From contig JBKBOU010000001.1 in NCBI GenBank assembly GCA_046293395.1, positions 1 to 64,000 of the forward strand: a DNA stretch of 64,000 nt, read 5' to 3'. Of the stretch, positions 16,031 to 25,288 are shown piece by piece (positions within the stretch are counted from its first letter, which is position 1; every line of letters starts with the position of its first letter). The stretch is from CAYNRA01 sp046293395. GTDB taxonomy: Bacteria > Bacteroidota > Bacteroidia > Cytophagales > Spirosomataceae. Position numbers and translations under genes: made by a program. The notes beneath the pieces are model-generated. The model ran no database searches. It had not been told where the DNA came from and worked only from the letters and a program-made list of their open reading frames with translations.

Positions 16031-16333
16031 ATGAGCTTATTTCAAGAGATGAGTACCTCGCCAAATCTTTTCTTAGGAGTTTATGTCATTTCTGTCAAAG
16101 TAGGAAACAAGGTTAGGCTCAAAACTCTACAAGGGGAATACATTGACAGTTCTTTTTATGTAAAATGTTCACGCTCAGAACGTCTGAAATATCCTGTTGG
16201 AAGTATTTTCAGACTGGATTGCTTACTCATAAAACCTAAAAACAAAAAGCCTTTCTTGCAAGCTCTGAACTTCAAGAACTTTCAATTATCCATTGAGTTT
16301 TACGAACATAACAAAGCACTACTAAAAATCTAA
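16031..16333 (+). CDS. Hypothetical plasmid-type protein
   Basis: 100 residues from the ATG at 16031 (a TTG 12 bases upstream is less likely). It is rich in beta-strands (FLGVYVISVKVGNKVRLKTL..., GSIFRLDCLLIKPK) and basic, which would suit a small nucleic-acid-binding or OB-like domain. No family is recognised. It converges on and overlaps by 12 bases the minus-strand replication initiator gene. It directly follows an AT-rich palindrome that may control it. Confidence 0.6.
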   Translation: MSLFQEMSTSPNLFLGVYVISVKVGNKVRLKTLQGEYIDSSFYVKCSRSERLKYPVGSIFRLDCLLIKPKNKKPFLQALNFKNFQLSIEFYEHNKALLKI

Positions 16334-17833
16334 TTTCTCCCCCAGTTCTACAATTTTGTCATTGTACGTTCTGTAAATACCAAGGAATTGATGTTGATAA
16401 TTCGCCTTCAAATATTCAAGAATTTCGTTAGAGTGCTTGCACGTGTGATTATTTAAAAGATTACTCAACACCACCAGATCAGTATGTTCCTTTATCCCAG
16501 CTACTATCAGAACCTTCATTGTTCCTGTATGTTCTGAGAACACCACAATATGGGACATGAGTGCTTTTTGTAATTCTTCATCTCTTTCAATCAGGTGTGA
16601 ACTAAGTGAAACAGTTTCCGCATAGTAATTCCTTCTTAGGCTATTTATATTTTCCTCTCTTTCCTTTTTTCTCTCTACTTTCTCTTTATTTTCTTTTTTC
16701 AGCCTTTCTTGCTCCCTCTTTTCAGCCTCATTTTCGTCTTGAATCCGGAGATTATTTTCCCTAAAATCAGTCTCCCTGACCATCTTGTTCATGTATCCAC
16801 CGATATTATCTATAGTATCTCCCTTCTGTAGTTTGTCCAGTGTGTACTTTATTCCATATTCAATATCAGCACTACTCAGATTTGCATTCCAACTGGTTAT
16901 CGTTTGTTCCGAAACACCGTACTCTGAAGCAATATTCAAATAGTAATTTAAGTCATTCTCCACATTGAGATCTATATCTGTTATTTTTCTGACATCCTGA
17001 TTATCTGGGGTTTGAGATATGCCGTTTTGTTTATCCAAAGAAACAGTAGGTTTAACTGGCGGGGTGGCTTTAACCTTTTTGGGATATTCTTTTTGTCGAA
17101 TTAAAAAAGATACTTCAATCACTCGTTTACCTTTCTTTTCTTCTACAATATCTGCGATGAGAAGATCTGTATATTCGTTGATCTCGGCCTGACACTTTGT
17201 TAGTACACGCTGTTTGAAACTTCCATAGCTCGAATACTCATCTTTAATGCCGAGGGTTTGTTTTAACCGCTCAATATCAAACTTTTGTTTCCTACTTTTC
17301 AAGTTGATGTAATGCTTTAACACCATATACAACTTCATAGAATATACGCTTTTCATACCTATCACTGTGCGAATATCCATTGTAAGATAATTGCCTGTTA
17401 GGTTGTGCATGTGAGGAGACATGGATGTATGAAATGTTAACCCAACCAAGTTCTGTTTATTTTCATTGACAAATTCGCGGCTATTTTCAACGAGTGGAAT
17501 GACAACAGTGTTTATTGAATCATCGTCATTTTTTTCATGTATCTCAATGTTCACAGAAGTGAGATTTCTTGCAGCTTCCCGAATCAATGTGTAATATTTT
17601 CCAGTCATATTCACACCAGAAAGCTCTATTAGGTCAATAATTCTGATAAATACTTCTTGAAAATCTTTGTCTTGTGGTTTGATTAAGGTCAGTGCGACCA
17701 AGTAAATTCTGAACTGATGGATATTCATCTTCGTTGTGGCTTCCACTAGCCCGCTCCTACCACCTGAAATCCTTAAAATATACTTTCCATGCTTGTTTAC
17801 ATGTGTATCTGGCTGATTGAATTGCTGTGTCAT
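16322..17833 (-). CDS. Plasmid replication initiator, Rep_3 superfamily (RepB-like), first copy
   Basis: 503 residues from the ATG at 17833 (the frame extends to a GTG at 17872). Residues ~10-245 are the tandem winged-helix fold of Rep_3 initiators: SGLVEATTKMNIHQFRIYLVAL, then SVYSMKLYMVLKHYINLKSR and IERLKQTLGI. A charged coiled coil (EKREQERLKKENKEKVERKK) and a C-terminal domain follow. Such proteins bind iterons and open the origin. TTTGCTAT-like repeats lie just upstream (17889-18000). The protein at 19960 is a diverged homologue of the same size and design. The product is probably a DNA-binding cytoplasmic protein. Confidence 0.88.
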   Translation of the reverse strand: MTQQFNQPDTHVNKHGKYILRISGGRSGLVEATTKMNIHQFRIYLVALTLIKPQDKDFQEVFIRIIDLIELSGVNMTGKYYTLIREAARNLTSVNIEIHEKNDDDSINTVVIPLVENSREFVNENKQNLVGLTFHTSMSPHMHNLTGNYLTMDIRTVIGMKSVYSMKLYMVLKHYINLKSRKQKFDIERLKQTLGIKDEYSSYGSFKQRVLTKCQAEINEYTDLLIADIVEEKKGKRVIEVSFLIRQKEYPKKVKATPPVKPTVSLDKQNGISQTPDNQDVRKITDIDLNVENDLNYYLNIASEYGVSEQTITSWNANLSSADIEYGIKYTLDKLQKGDTIDNIGGYMNKMVRETDFRENNLRIQDENEAEKREQERLKKENKEKVERKKEREENINSLRRNYYAETVSLSSHLIERDEELQKALMSHIVVFSEHTGTMKVLIVAGIKEHTDLVVLSNLLNNHTCKHSNEILEYLKANYQHQFLGIYRTYNDKIVELGEKLDF

Positions 17834-17888
17834 TGAATTGTTTTGGGAAAATACAAAGGTAGAATAATTCACTGAAAACAGACATGTT

Positions 17889-18000
17889 ATTTTTGCTATA
17901 GTGATTCTTCTCCGTATGTAAAATTTGCTATAATAGGTTGATATATTTGTTATACTACTCCTGAAAATTTGCTATCCTTACTTGAACTACTGCTATATAA
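17889..18000. repeat. Degenerate iterons upstream of the first rep gene
   Basis: TTTGCTAT occurs three times (17892, 17924 and 17968 regions), twice within aaaatttgctat, plus ctgctatataa at about 17990. This is a likely origin or operator for the initiator gene that starts at 17833 in the opposite direction. The rest of 17834-18425 holds no gene I can support apart from a GC-rich spot at 18262-18284. Confidence 0.45.
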
Positions 18001-18425
18001 TACCTTATAAAATATTAAAAATCAATCAATTATGGAGGTATTAAATATGTTAAAATATCTAAAGAATTAAAAAGAACAAACATCTATTGAAAATAAGATT
18101 GGTGAATAGCGTATGAGAATTATGCTATATTTCGGTGATAAAAAATCCTTTTGAACTTTAAGTTCTGGGTTTGCAAAGGTTTCAAAATGGGGGAATAGGT
18201 TAAAAAGTGGAACTCATGGTATTCGGGCATTATTTGTTTTTGTTTTTTTGTTTTTTCAATTCCGGGCGCGCGCGGCGGCGAGGCATTTTTTTAGAATTTT
18301 CAGGGGTAATTTTTAAAAAATTCTTTCTAACTTCCTTTTCCATCTTCTTTCCGCCAGCTTCACTCACTCAAATACTAGTAAACTGTATTTTCTCTCCCAA
18401 ATAACTCTGTAGTAAAAATATTTTA

Positions 18426-18488
18426 TTCATTTATGTATTTATTCATTTACATATTTACATAATTTTGCAAATGAATATTTATGTAAAA
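18426..18488. repeat. AT-rich palindromic repeat, copy 3, upstream of parA
   Basis: ttcatttatgtatttattcatttacatatttacat and caaatgaatatttatgtaaa lie in the 80 bases before the parA start. Repeated short inverted units before a parA-RHH operon are typical of a centromere that doubles as the operator. Confidence 0.65.
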
Positions 18489-18506
18489 ACTGAATAAGAG
18501 CTAAAA

Positions 18507-19112
18507 ATGAAAGTGATTACAGTAGCACACCAGAAAGGGGGAGTAGGAAAAACAACCTTGTCTTTGAATCTAGCCTATTTCTTCGCCAAAAGGATGAAGG
18601 TAGCCATCATCGACACCGACCCACAAGCGAGTACCACCCACCTTAAGGAAATCCTCAAGAAACATCAAATCGATCTTATTCCCGCAAGCAAGATTATCGA
18701 AGTTCAGCACATCTACGATATTGCCATCATCGACACTCCCCCGTACTTAACAACGACCCTTCCAGACTTCTTCAAATTCTCTGATTTTGTCCTGGTTCCT
18801 ACCAAAGCAAGTATCTTGGACATCATGGCGATACGGGCAACGGTTGACCTTCTGCAAAAAGCACAAGAGGAAAAAACGAATTTAAAGGCCGCTATCGTCC
18901 TCAATATGATCAAAAGCAGTACAACCCTCACCGAAGACATTAGAGACGCTCTACGGGTCTATAAATTCCCTCTACTGCAATCTATGGTGACAGATCGAGT
19001 TAGCTACACACGTTCTCCAATCACAGGTGGCGTATTTGAGACCGACGATGAGAAAGCACAAGATGAAATACTGAACTTGGCTAAAGAAATCATAGCATAC
19101 TTAAATCAATAA
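18507..19112 (+). CDS. parA: ParA-family partition ATPase
   Basis: 201 residues, a short (type Ib-like) ParA/MinD ATPase without an N-terminal DNA-binding domain. The deviant Walker A is at the very start, HQKGGVGKTTLSLNL (residues 8-22). Walker A' follows in VAIIDTDPQAS and Walker B in DIAIIDTPPY. Its job is plasmid segregation over the nucleoid together with a centromere-binding protein. It is followed after 4 bases by an RHH gene, the expected partner, and preceded by the palindromic repeat at 18426-18488. Such operons are usually autorepressed by the partner protein. Confidence 0.92.
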   Translation: MKVITVAHQKGGVGKTTLSLNLAYFFAKRMKVAIIDTDPQASTTHLKEILKKHQIDLIPASKIIEVQHIYDIAIIDTPPYLTTTLPDFFKFSDFVLVPTKASILDIMAIRATVDLLQKAQEEKTNLKAAIVLNMIKSSTTLTEDIRDALRVYKFPLLQSMVTDRVSYTRSPITGGVFETDDEKAQDEILNLAKEIIAYLNQ

Positions 19113-19116
19113 AAAA

Positions 19117-19380
19117 ATGGCAAAAAAAGACAAATCAAACGAAGCACACGCAATACTGGAGAGCTTTATGGCAAATACGACCATTGATACTCCCAAACAA
19201 GCTCCAATTGCTCCCGTATTCGCAAAGGAAACAAAAAAGGAAAAGGAGGAAACAACCCGTTTCACAGTAGAGATTGAGGCTCAGCTTATGAATGACATCA
19301 AACTGTACGGCGTGCACAACAAGTTAAAAATCAGACAAATTTTTGAAAAAGCATTAAGAGAGTTTTTAAATAAAGCATAA
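19117..19380 (+). CDS. Small ribbon-helix-helix partition partner of ParA
   Basis: 87 residues. The N-terminal half is flexible and charged. The C-terminal ~40 residues (TTRFTVEIEAQLMNDIKLYG, then LKIRQIFEKALREFL) have the strand-helix-helix pattern of RHH proteins such as ParG, omega or type Ib ParB. It would bind the centromere and stimulate ParA. Co-directional with parA with a 4-base gap. AT-rich palindromes lie both upstream of parA and immediately after this gene. Confidence 0.8.
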   Translation: MAKKDKSNEAHAILESFMANTTIDTPKQAPIAPVFAKETKKEKEETTRFTVEIEAQLMNDIKLYGVHNKLKIRQIFEKALREFLNKA

Positions 19381-19411
19381 ATACATATTTGCACATTTAT
19401 GTATTTATGCT
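19374..19411. repeat. AT-rich palindromic repeat, copy 4
   Basis: gcataaatacatatttgcac and atttatgtatttatgc form an inverted pair that overlaps the stop codon of the RHH gene. Confidence 0.65.
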
Positions 19412-19515
19412 TAAAAAAGTGTAAAGTTACTCCAGACCAATCCAAACTTGGCGTCCTTCGAAAAGAACCAAAATGGATTGGTTTTATTTTTTCTAAAAAA
19501 CACTCTTTGAAATCG

Positions 19516-19868
19516 AACTATAACCATTCTAACGTCCCCGCAACCTTTTTTTTAACTTCTCGGGTTAATATGCAAGTCGATATGAGGAGTTGTTTTCTTC
19601 ATTTTTAGTAAAAATGACTTAAAACCCATCTAATCAGCACTTTTGAAAAATTACTAATTTTAATAAAAACAACAACAAGCCTTTTTGTTGTTTTTTATTC
19701 TTTTTATTCTTTTTATCTTTTAGGGGCTTGTAACTATTTGATAATCAATTTATTACAAGCCCAACTATAACCATTCTAACGTGAACTATAACCATTCTAA
19801 CGTGAACTATAACCATTCTAACGTCTAACTATAACCATTCTAACGTCTAACTATAACCATTCTAACGT
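19516..19868 (+). repeat. Iterons upstream of the second rep gene
   Basis: The 20-mer aactataaccattctaacgt occurs five times in tandem (19763, 19784, 19805, 19827 and 19849; spacing 21-22 bases) and once more at 19516. A partial seventh copy begins at about 19872. This is a classical initiator-binding array and marks a replication origin next to the Rep_3 gene at 19960. Apart from this array, no gene is supported in 19381-19959. Confidence 0.92.
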
Positions 19869-19959
19869 CATTAACTATAAATCAATCTCGATTTTGTGAT
19901 ACTTATGTTTGATATTTCATTACCTTTGTTAAAGTCTCACATTATAATTGAAAACTGAC

Positions 19960-21510
19960 ATGAGTAAGAAGAGTAAAGTTAGAAAGAAGCAAGATTTAAC
20001 AGACCGCTATAATATCAGATTACAAGGCGGAAAAACGGGGTTAGTAGAGGCAACTTCCAAAATGGATGTGAGTGAGTTCCGGGTATTTGCAACAGCTTTA
20101 ACGATGATTTTGCCTGAGGATGAAGACTTTTTGGAGTATGAATTGAGAATAGGCGATGTTATTAAACTATTCAATTTACCAAATAACGGTATGTACTACG
20201 ACTTATTCCGAGATGCTGCCATGAAGATTCTAGAAAGGAAATTTGTAATTTTTGAACAAAAAGAAGACGGTATAGAGTACAAAACGACTATTCCGCTCAT
20301 CATTGAAACGAGTGAACCGGTACCCGTTGATGAACAAAATCGGATTCGTATTCAGTTTCACCCAAAGCTAAAACCGTATTTGTTGCAGCTCAAGAAGGAA
20401 TATTTGACGGTGGATATTCGAAACCTATCGGATTTATCAAGTCAGTATTCTGTAAAAATGTACTTGATTCTGAAGCATCAGTTGAATTTGGGAAATAGCT
20501 CAATTGGATATGAGTTGGTTAGATTGAGACAAATCTTAGGCATAGAAGATACCGAATACCCAGCTTACGGGAATTTCAAGCAAAAGGTGATTATGAAGGC
20601 AATCAAGGATATAAACATCAACACTGACTTGAGAGTGACGAAGTTTGATGAAGTCAAAAAAGTGAGAGCTGTAAATTCATTGGTATTCTACATGGAGCAT
20701 GGGAAATCTTTACATACAGAGCAAATAACGCAAGCAAATCGCCAGGTTGTCAAGTCGAGTTCAGGTAAAAAATTAATTACAAATAGAATCGAAATTATTG
20801 GAGGAGAAACTGCTGATAATGTTTCTAGTGGAGTTGTAGAAGATGCTCAAGTTGACCCGCAGATGATAGATGACTTATTTGAAAAAGTACAAAAATACAA
20901 AATAACGAAATCAACGCTGAAAGCTTGGTTTGATGAAGTTCCACAAGAGCAGGTCATGCTTGGTATTCGTTACGTCTTGGAAAAAATCAAGAATGGAGAG
21001 CAGATCAAGAATGTGGCTGGGTACATGAGGAACATGGTTTATAGTCCGAGCCTATCTGAGGCTTCTCAGGACGACGAAATGGATAAAGCAAGGAAACTAC
21101 AAGCCAAAGAAGAAAAAGCCCGTCAGATGGCAAGGGAAAGCGAAATAGAGACAGAGAAAAGAGCAAAAAATGAGGTTTACAATAAATACTTCAAAGAACA
21201 AGCCCAAGTGGCGTTTTCAATTCTTGAGGAAAACCCAGAAATAGCTTCGGAAATTCTTGTCAAAATGCGTGAAGATGAAGGAAATCCAGAGGTTCCCTTT
21301 ATCAAGCAAATAACATACAGCTCATTCGTTCAAACACAGGCAAAAGAGACTATTCCAGAAAAAAAATTGGTCGAATTGGTACAGAATGTGACCATGACGG
21401 TCTTGTTGTATGTCGTTGATGAACTCTCTGAGACCTACGGAGAAGAATTTAAAGCCGTTTATGAAAAGCATCAAAAAGAGGCTGCAAAATACGGAATTGA
21501 GCTTAATTAA
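19960..21510 (+). CDS. Plasmid replication initiator, Rep_3 superfamily, second copy
   Basis: 516 residues from the ATG at 19960 (a TTG at 19948 is less likely). Same plan as the 16322 gene: KTGLVEATSKMDVSEFRVFA, SSQYSVKMYLILKHQLNLGN, LVRLRQILGI, then a linker, a domain with MIDDLFEKVQKYKITKSTLK, a coiled coil (ARKLQAKEEKARQMARESEI) and a helical tail. It should bind the iterons at 19763-19868 and initiate replication. Two diverged initiators within 4 kb, facing away from the parA region, suggest a two-replicon plasmid or a fusion of two plasmids. Confidence 0.9.
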   Translation: MSKKSKVRKKQDLTDRYNIRLQGGKTGLVEATSKMDVSEFRVFATALTMILPEDEDFLEYELRIGDVIKLFNLPNNGMYYDLFRDAAMKILERKFVIFEQKEDGIEYKTTIPLIIETSEPVPVDEQNRIRIQFHPKLKPYLLQLKKEYLTVDIRNLSDLSSQYSVKMYLILKHQLNLGNSSIGYELVRLRQILGIEDTEYPAYGNFKQKVIMKAIKDININTDLRVTKFDEVKKVRAVNSLVFYMEHGKSLHTEQITQANRQVVKSSSGKKLITNRIEIIGGETADNVSSGVVEDAQVDPQMIDDLFEKVQKYKITKSTLKAWFDEVPQEQVMLGIRYVLEKIKNGEQIKNVAGYMRNMVYSPSLSEASQDDEMDKARKLQAKEEKARQMARESEIETEKRAKNEVYNKYFKEQAQVAFSILEENPEIASEILVKMREDEGNPEVPFIKQITYSSFVQTQAKETIPEKKLVELVQNVTMTVLLYVVDELSETYGEEFKAVYEKHQKEAAKYGIELN

Positions 21511-21520
21511 AATATCTTAC

Positions 21521-21565
21521 ACATTTACATAAATACACATTTACGCAAATATGTATTTATGTAAA
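21521..21565. repeat. AT-rich palindromic repeat, copy 5
   Basis: acatttacataaatacacatttacgcaaatatgtatttatgtaaa, split here into tacataaatac and gtatttatgtaaa arms, directly after the second rep gene. Confidence 0.65.
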
Positions 21566-21626
21566 AATGGAACAGTATATTCGAAAGGTTAGCCAACAAG
21601 AAAAGAAAAGAACATGGATGGAAAAT

Positions 21627-22535
21627 TTAATTTAGTTCACGAAACTTGACAGGGGTAAACCCGACTTTCTGTTTAAATAATCTGGTAAAATGTTGGGGAT
21701 ATTTGAATCCAAGAATATAGGCAATTTCACTTATGGTCTTATCATCCTCATGGATAAGATTTTTGGCTTCCTCGATGGTATGGGCTAGGATGAAGTCCTT
21801 GGCAGATTGCCCCGTTTCTTTTTTTATTACATCCCCGAAATAATTAGCAGATAAATGCAATTGATCCGCAAAATACGCAACAGACGGTAGCCCTAAAATT
21901 TGTGGTTTATTGGATGAAAAGTAAGCACGTAAGAGTTCATCGAATTTCTCAATTATGCTTTTATGGGCTATATCTCTAGTAATAAATTGGCGGTCGTAGA
22001 AGCGTTGACAGTAATCTAAAAATAATTCAATATTTCTGATTATTAATTTTTTACTGTGTTTGTCTGTAGGAACTTTAAGTTCGAAAGTGATTTTTGTGAA
22101 ACAATCTAGTATTATTTTTCTTTCGTCTTCGGATAGATGAAGAGCCTCGTTTGATTGATAATCGAAAAATTTGTAGTCATGAATAACCTTTGCAAGTGAT
22201 GTTCCAATTAGAAAATCAGGATGAAAGATCAATCCAAATCCAACAGGTTGATACGTCCTAGGCATTTCATAGGTTGCATTTTGACTTGGTTTGAAAAATA
22301 CCAAAGTTCCGGACTGATAGTCATAATAATGTCTTCCATAACGCATATCTCCGCATTTAACATCTTTTAAGTATATACAATACGCGTCATACTCAAATTT
22401 TACTGATTTTGCTTCGCCCCAGTCACGTGGTTCTGCCTTAGAGAAGTCAATGACTGTGACTAAAGGATGTAGTGTTTTGTGATTATTAGCTTGGTTGTAA
22501 TCGTGTATATTATCAATTTTGAAAATTTTCTCCAT
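21627..22535 (-). CDS. AraC-family transcriptional regulator
   Basis: 302 residues. The N-terminal half is a cupin-like sensing domain (CIYLKDVKCGDMRYGRHYYD...). The C-terminal ~100 residues hold two helix-turn-helix motifs of the AraC/XylS type: VAYFADQLHLSANYFGDVIK and ISEIAYILGFKYPQHFTRLF, with the closing KVGFTPVKFRE. It is divergent from the carboxylesterase operon that starts at 22690, with 154 bases between the starts, so it probably controls that operon in response to a small molecule. Confidence 0.92.
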   Translation of the reverse strand: MEKIFKIDNIHDYNQANNHKTLHPLVTVIDFSKAEPRDWGEAKSVKFEYDAYCIYLKDVKCGDMRYGRHYYDYQSGTLVFFKPSQNATYEMPRTYQPVGFGLIFHPDFLIGTSLAKVIHDYKFFDYQSNEALHLSEDERKIILDCFTKITFELKVPTDKHSKKLIIRNIELFLDYCQRFYDRQFITRDIAHKSIIEKFDELLRAYFSSNKPQILGLPSVAYFADQLHLSANYFGDVIKKETGQSAKDFILAHTIEEAKNLIHEDDKTISEIAYILGFKYPQHFTRLFKQKVGFTPVKFRELN

Positions 22536-22651
22536 TAGGATTGGGAAGTTTGATTTTATAAGTTTAAATATTCAATTTATTTTTTGAAAAAGTTGATAAT
22601 CAGTAAAAATGGTAGATGTAAGAGTGATTTATATAATAAATGCTTTAGAAA

Positions 22652-22680
22652 TTGACTAGATATTTGCAGCACATAATTTG
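22652..22680 (+). promoter_or_regulatory. Candidate Bacteroidota-type promoter of the esterase operon
   Basis: TTG (22652-22654), 19 bases, TAATTTG (22674-22680), close to the -33/-7 pattern TTTG-N19-TAnnTTTG, with one base fewer in the -7 box. It ends 9 bases before the ATG at 22690, which would leave a very short leader. Confidence 0.4.
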
Positions 22681-22689
22681 ATATGAATA

Positions 22690-24306
22690 ATGAAAAAAAT
22701 ACTAGTTACGTTTCTTTTATTTTCGGGGTGTATAGCGGTTGCTCAGACAGACAACACGAAAGTTAAAACAGTTAATGGAGTTGTTCGAGGGTTAATCGAA
22801 GGTGATGCAGTGGTATTTAAAGGTATTCCTTTTGCGGCTCCACCAATTGGAGAACTTCGTTGGCGACCACCACAACCTGTAGAAGATTGGAAAGGAGAAC
22901 TTGATGCTACGAAACCTTGTAAAGATTGTGCCCAAGTGGCTTGGGGTGCTGCCAGCCCACAAATGAGTCCCAATTCATCAGAAGATTGTCTTTTTCTGAA
23001 TATCTGGAAACCTGTAAATGCAAAGACAAAATTACCTGTGATGGTTTGGATTCACGGAGGTGGATTTACAGGGGGAAGTGGGTCAAGTCCACAAAACTTT
23101 GGAAGTGAACTTACCAAGCAAGGAGTTATTTTGGTAAATATCAATTATCGTCTAGGTAGATTTGGTTTCTTTGCACACCCTGCTTTAAGTGCTGAAATAC
23201 CAAATGAACCTAAAGGAAATTATGGTTACATGGATCAAATTGCAGCACTTCAGTGGATTCAGAAAAACATCGCAGCTTTTGGTGGAGATCCAAAAAATGT
23301 GACCATCTTCGGTTTTTCAGCAGGGGGAGTTTCAGTACACTCCTTACTTACAATCCCCGCTGCAAAAGGTCTTTTTAGTAAACTAATCAGTGAGTCAGGT
23401 GGTGGTCGAGATGGCGTATTAACAGGCAGACCTATCAATAAGGAAAATGCGGATCTCTTTTATAAAGTTTCAGCTGAAACTATCGGAATAAATTTTGCTA
23501 AAAAGCAAGGAATTGAAGGAACAGATGTATCAGCTTTAGTGAAATTACGAGCATTACCAGCGGAAAACATCGTTGATGGCGGTCAAGAAACTGACGGACA
23601 AGACGGCTCTCGTACTTATTCAGGCCCAATTTTAGATGGGAAATTAGTCATAGAAACAGCTGAAAGTGCCTATACGGCTGGGAGACAAGCAAAAGTACCA
23701 TTAATTATCGGAAATTGTAGTGCGGAAATCGGCGGAGCTTTTGTAAGTAACGCCAAAACAAAAGAAGAGCTTTTTGCTTCTTTTGGCGATTTAGAAACGG
23801 AAGCAAAAGCTGCTTACGACCCAGATGGCACAAAGGCTTTTGCAGAAGTTATCACAAAATTCAATACTGATTGGGTTTGGGGGGAACCAGCCCGAATGAC
23901 AGCCAGTACATTCTTAGCCAAAGGTGCGCCTGTCTATGTATATCAGTTTGGTTATGTCCCTACAGCATTTCTACAACGTTCGCCTTATGGTGCAGGACAT
24001 GGCTCAGAGGTTTCGTTTGTCTTCAATACCTTGAATGCTCGTTGGGGTGCATCAGCTGCGCCGACAGAGTTAGAAAAAAAACTGGCGAAAAGTATGAGTA
24101 GGTATTGGACAAACTTCGCTAAAACAGGTAATCCGAATGGAAATGAACTACCGAATTGGCCGGCTTTCAATCATGTTAACCAAGAAATACTTGATGTTGA
24201 ACTAGATGGTAGTTTAGTGATTAAGTCCGACCCTCGTAAGGCAAGGTTGAATGTGATAGAAAAAGCCATGAAAAATAGAGAAAAGATACAATCGAGAGGC
24301 ATTTAA
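22690..24306 (+). CDS. Secreted type B carboxylesterase, AraC-linked
   Basis: 538 residues with a signal peptide (ending AVAQ). Motifs: FKGIPFAAPPIGELRWRPPQ at residues 43-62, EDCLFLNIW near 98, oxyanion IHGGGFTGGS, nucleophile Ser210 in GFSAGG, catalytic His in AGHGSEVSF. The Glu usual before the catalytic Ser (GESAGG) is Phe here. It is the first gene of a five-gene plus-strand run and sits opposite an AraC regulator. It hydrolyses esters in the periplasm; the natural substrate is unknown. Confidence 0.92.
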   Translation: MKKILVTFLLFSGCIAVAQTDNTKVKTVNGVVRGLIEGDAVVFKGIPFAAPPIGELRWRPPQPVEDWKGELDATKPCKDCAQVAWGAASPQMSPNSSEDCLFLNIWKPVNAKTKLPVMVWIHGGGFTGGSGSSPQNFGSELTKQGVILVNINYRLGRFGFFAHPALSAEIPNEPKGNYGYMDQIAALQWIQKNIAAFGGDPKNVTIFGFSAGGVSVHSLLTIPAAKGLFSKLISESGGGRDGVLTGRPINKENADLFYKVSAETIGINFAKKQGIEGTDVSALVKLRALPAENIVDGGQETDGQDGSRTYSGPILDGKLVIETAESAYTAGRQAKVPLIIGNCSAEIGGAFVSNAKTKEELFASFGDLETEAKAAYDPDGTKAFAEVITKFNTDWVWGEPARMTASTFLAKGAPVYVYQFGYVPTAFLQRSPYGAGHGSEVSFVFNTLNARWGASAAPTELEKKLAKSMSRYWTNFAKTGNPNGNELPNWPAFNHVNQEILDVELDGSLVIKSDPRKARLNVIEKAMKNREKIQSRGI

Positions 24307-24361
24307 AGTAAAAGTTGGAAGATATTTTTGACCTTCTAATAGTCTGTATTCTGTGTAAAAA

Positions 24362-25207
24362 ATGCAAAAAATAAAGTTAAATAACGGCATAGAAATGCCC
24401 CTTTTAGGATTTGGTGTTTTTCAAATACCTGATTTGGGTGAATGTGAAAGATGTGTGAGAGATGCTATACAGGTGGGCTATCGTTTGATAGACACCGCCG
24501 CATCATACCAAAACGAAAGAGCTGTAGGTTCTGCAATTAAAACAAGTGGAATCCGGAGAGACGATTTATTCATCACCACAAAAGTATGGATTCAGCGTAA
24601 CGGTTACGAAGGAACAAAAAAAGCCTTTACCGATTCAATGAAAAAATTACAATTGGAATATTTGGATTTATATCTTATTCATCAACCTTATGGCGATGTG
24701 CATGGTACATGGCGAGCTATGGAAGAGCTATATAAAGAAGGAAGAGTCAAGGCTATTGGTGTAAGTAATTTTCATCCAGATAGATTGATAGACTTGATAG
24801 TTCATAATGAAATAGTTCCCATGGTTAATCAGGTAGAAACGCACCCATTTAACCAGCAAGTAGAAACACACGCGTTTTTTGAGCAGCACAAAGTACAAAT
24901 AGAATCTTGGGGACCTTTTGCAGAAGGAAAGAATGGTCTATTTCAAAATGAATTACTGAGTAATATTGGTGAAAAATACAATAAATCTATTGCACAAGTG
25001 GTATTGCGTTGGCTTGTGCAGAGAGGAGTCTCTGCTATTCCAAAGTCTGTTAAAAAGGAGCGTATGATAGAAAATTTCAATATTTTCGATTTCGAGTTAA
25101 ATACCGAGGATATGGAGAAAATTAAAACACTAGACACCAAAACGAGTGCTTTTTTTGACCACCGTGACCCAGCAATGGTGAAATGGTTAGGTGAAAGAAA
25201 AGTTTAG
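24362..25207 (+). CDS. Aldo/keto reductase
   Basis: 281 residues, an NADPH-dependent (beta/alpha)8 barrel of the AKR family close to 2,5-diketo-D-gluconate/glyoxal reductases. The catalytic tetrad is visible: Asp44 and Tyr49 (LIDTAASYQNE), Lys74 (TTKVW) and His107 (LIHQP). The cofactor-binding end reads IPKSVKKERMIENFNIFDFE. It reduces aldehydes or ketones to alcohols in the cytoplasm, and could handle the alcohol or aldehyde released by the secreted esterase upstream (55-base gap); that link is inference. Confidence 0.93.
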   Translation: MQKIKLNNGIEMPLLGFGVFQIPDLGECERCVRDAIQVGYRLIDTAASYQNERAVGSAIKTSGIRRDDLFITTKVWIQRNGYEGTKKAFTDSMKKLQLEYLDLYLIHQPYGDVHGTWRAMEELYKEGRVKAIGVSNFHPDRLIDLIVHNEIVPMVNQVETHPFNQQVETHAFFEQHKVQIESWGPFAEGKNGLFQNELLSNIGEKYNKSIAQVVLRWLVQRGVSAIPKSVKKERMIENFNIFDFELNTEDMEKIKTLDTKTSAFFDHRDPAMVKWLGERKV

Positions 25208-25288
25208 TACCTACAAAAGTTCACGAAGGAAAAGTTTGCATTTGTGAACATTAGTTTATTCGAGTTAAAACAAAAACAAATTAGAAAA

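Noticed and set aside
18207..18404. 65-residue plus-strand frame between rep and parA
   Set aside because: It runs through the GC-rich block and T-runs of a likely origin region; the product is not protein-like.
19749..19882. CRISPR array
   Set aside because: The 20-mer repeats have almost no spacers between them (1-2 bases); they are iterons in front of a replication initiator.
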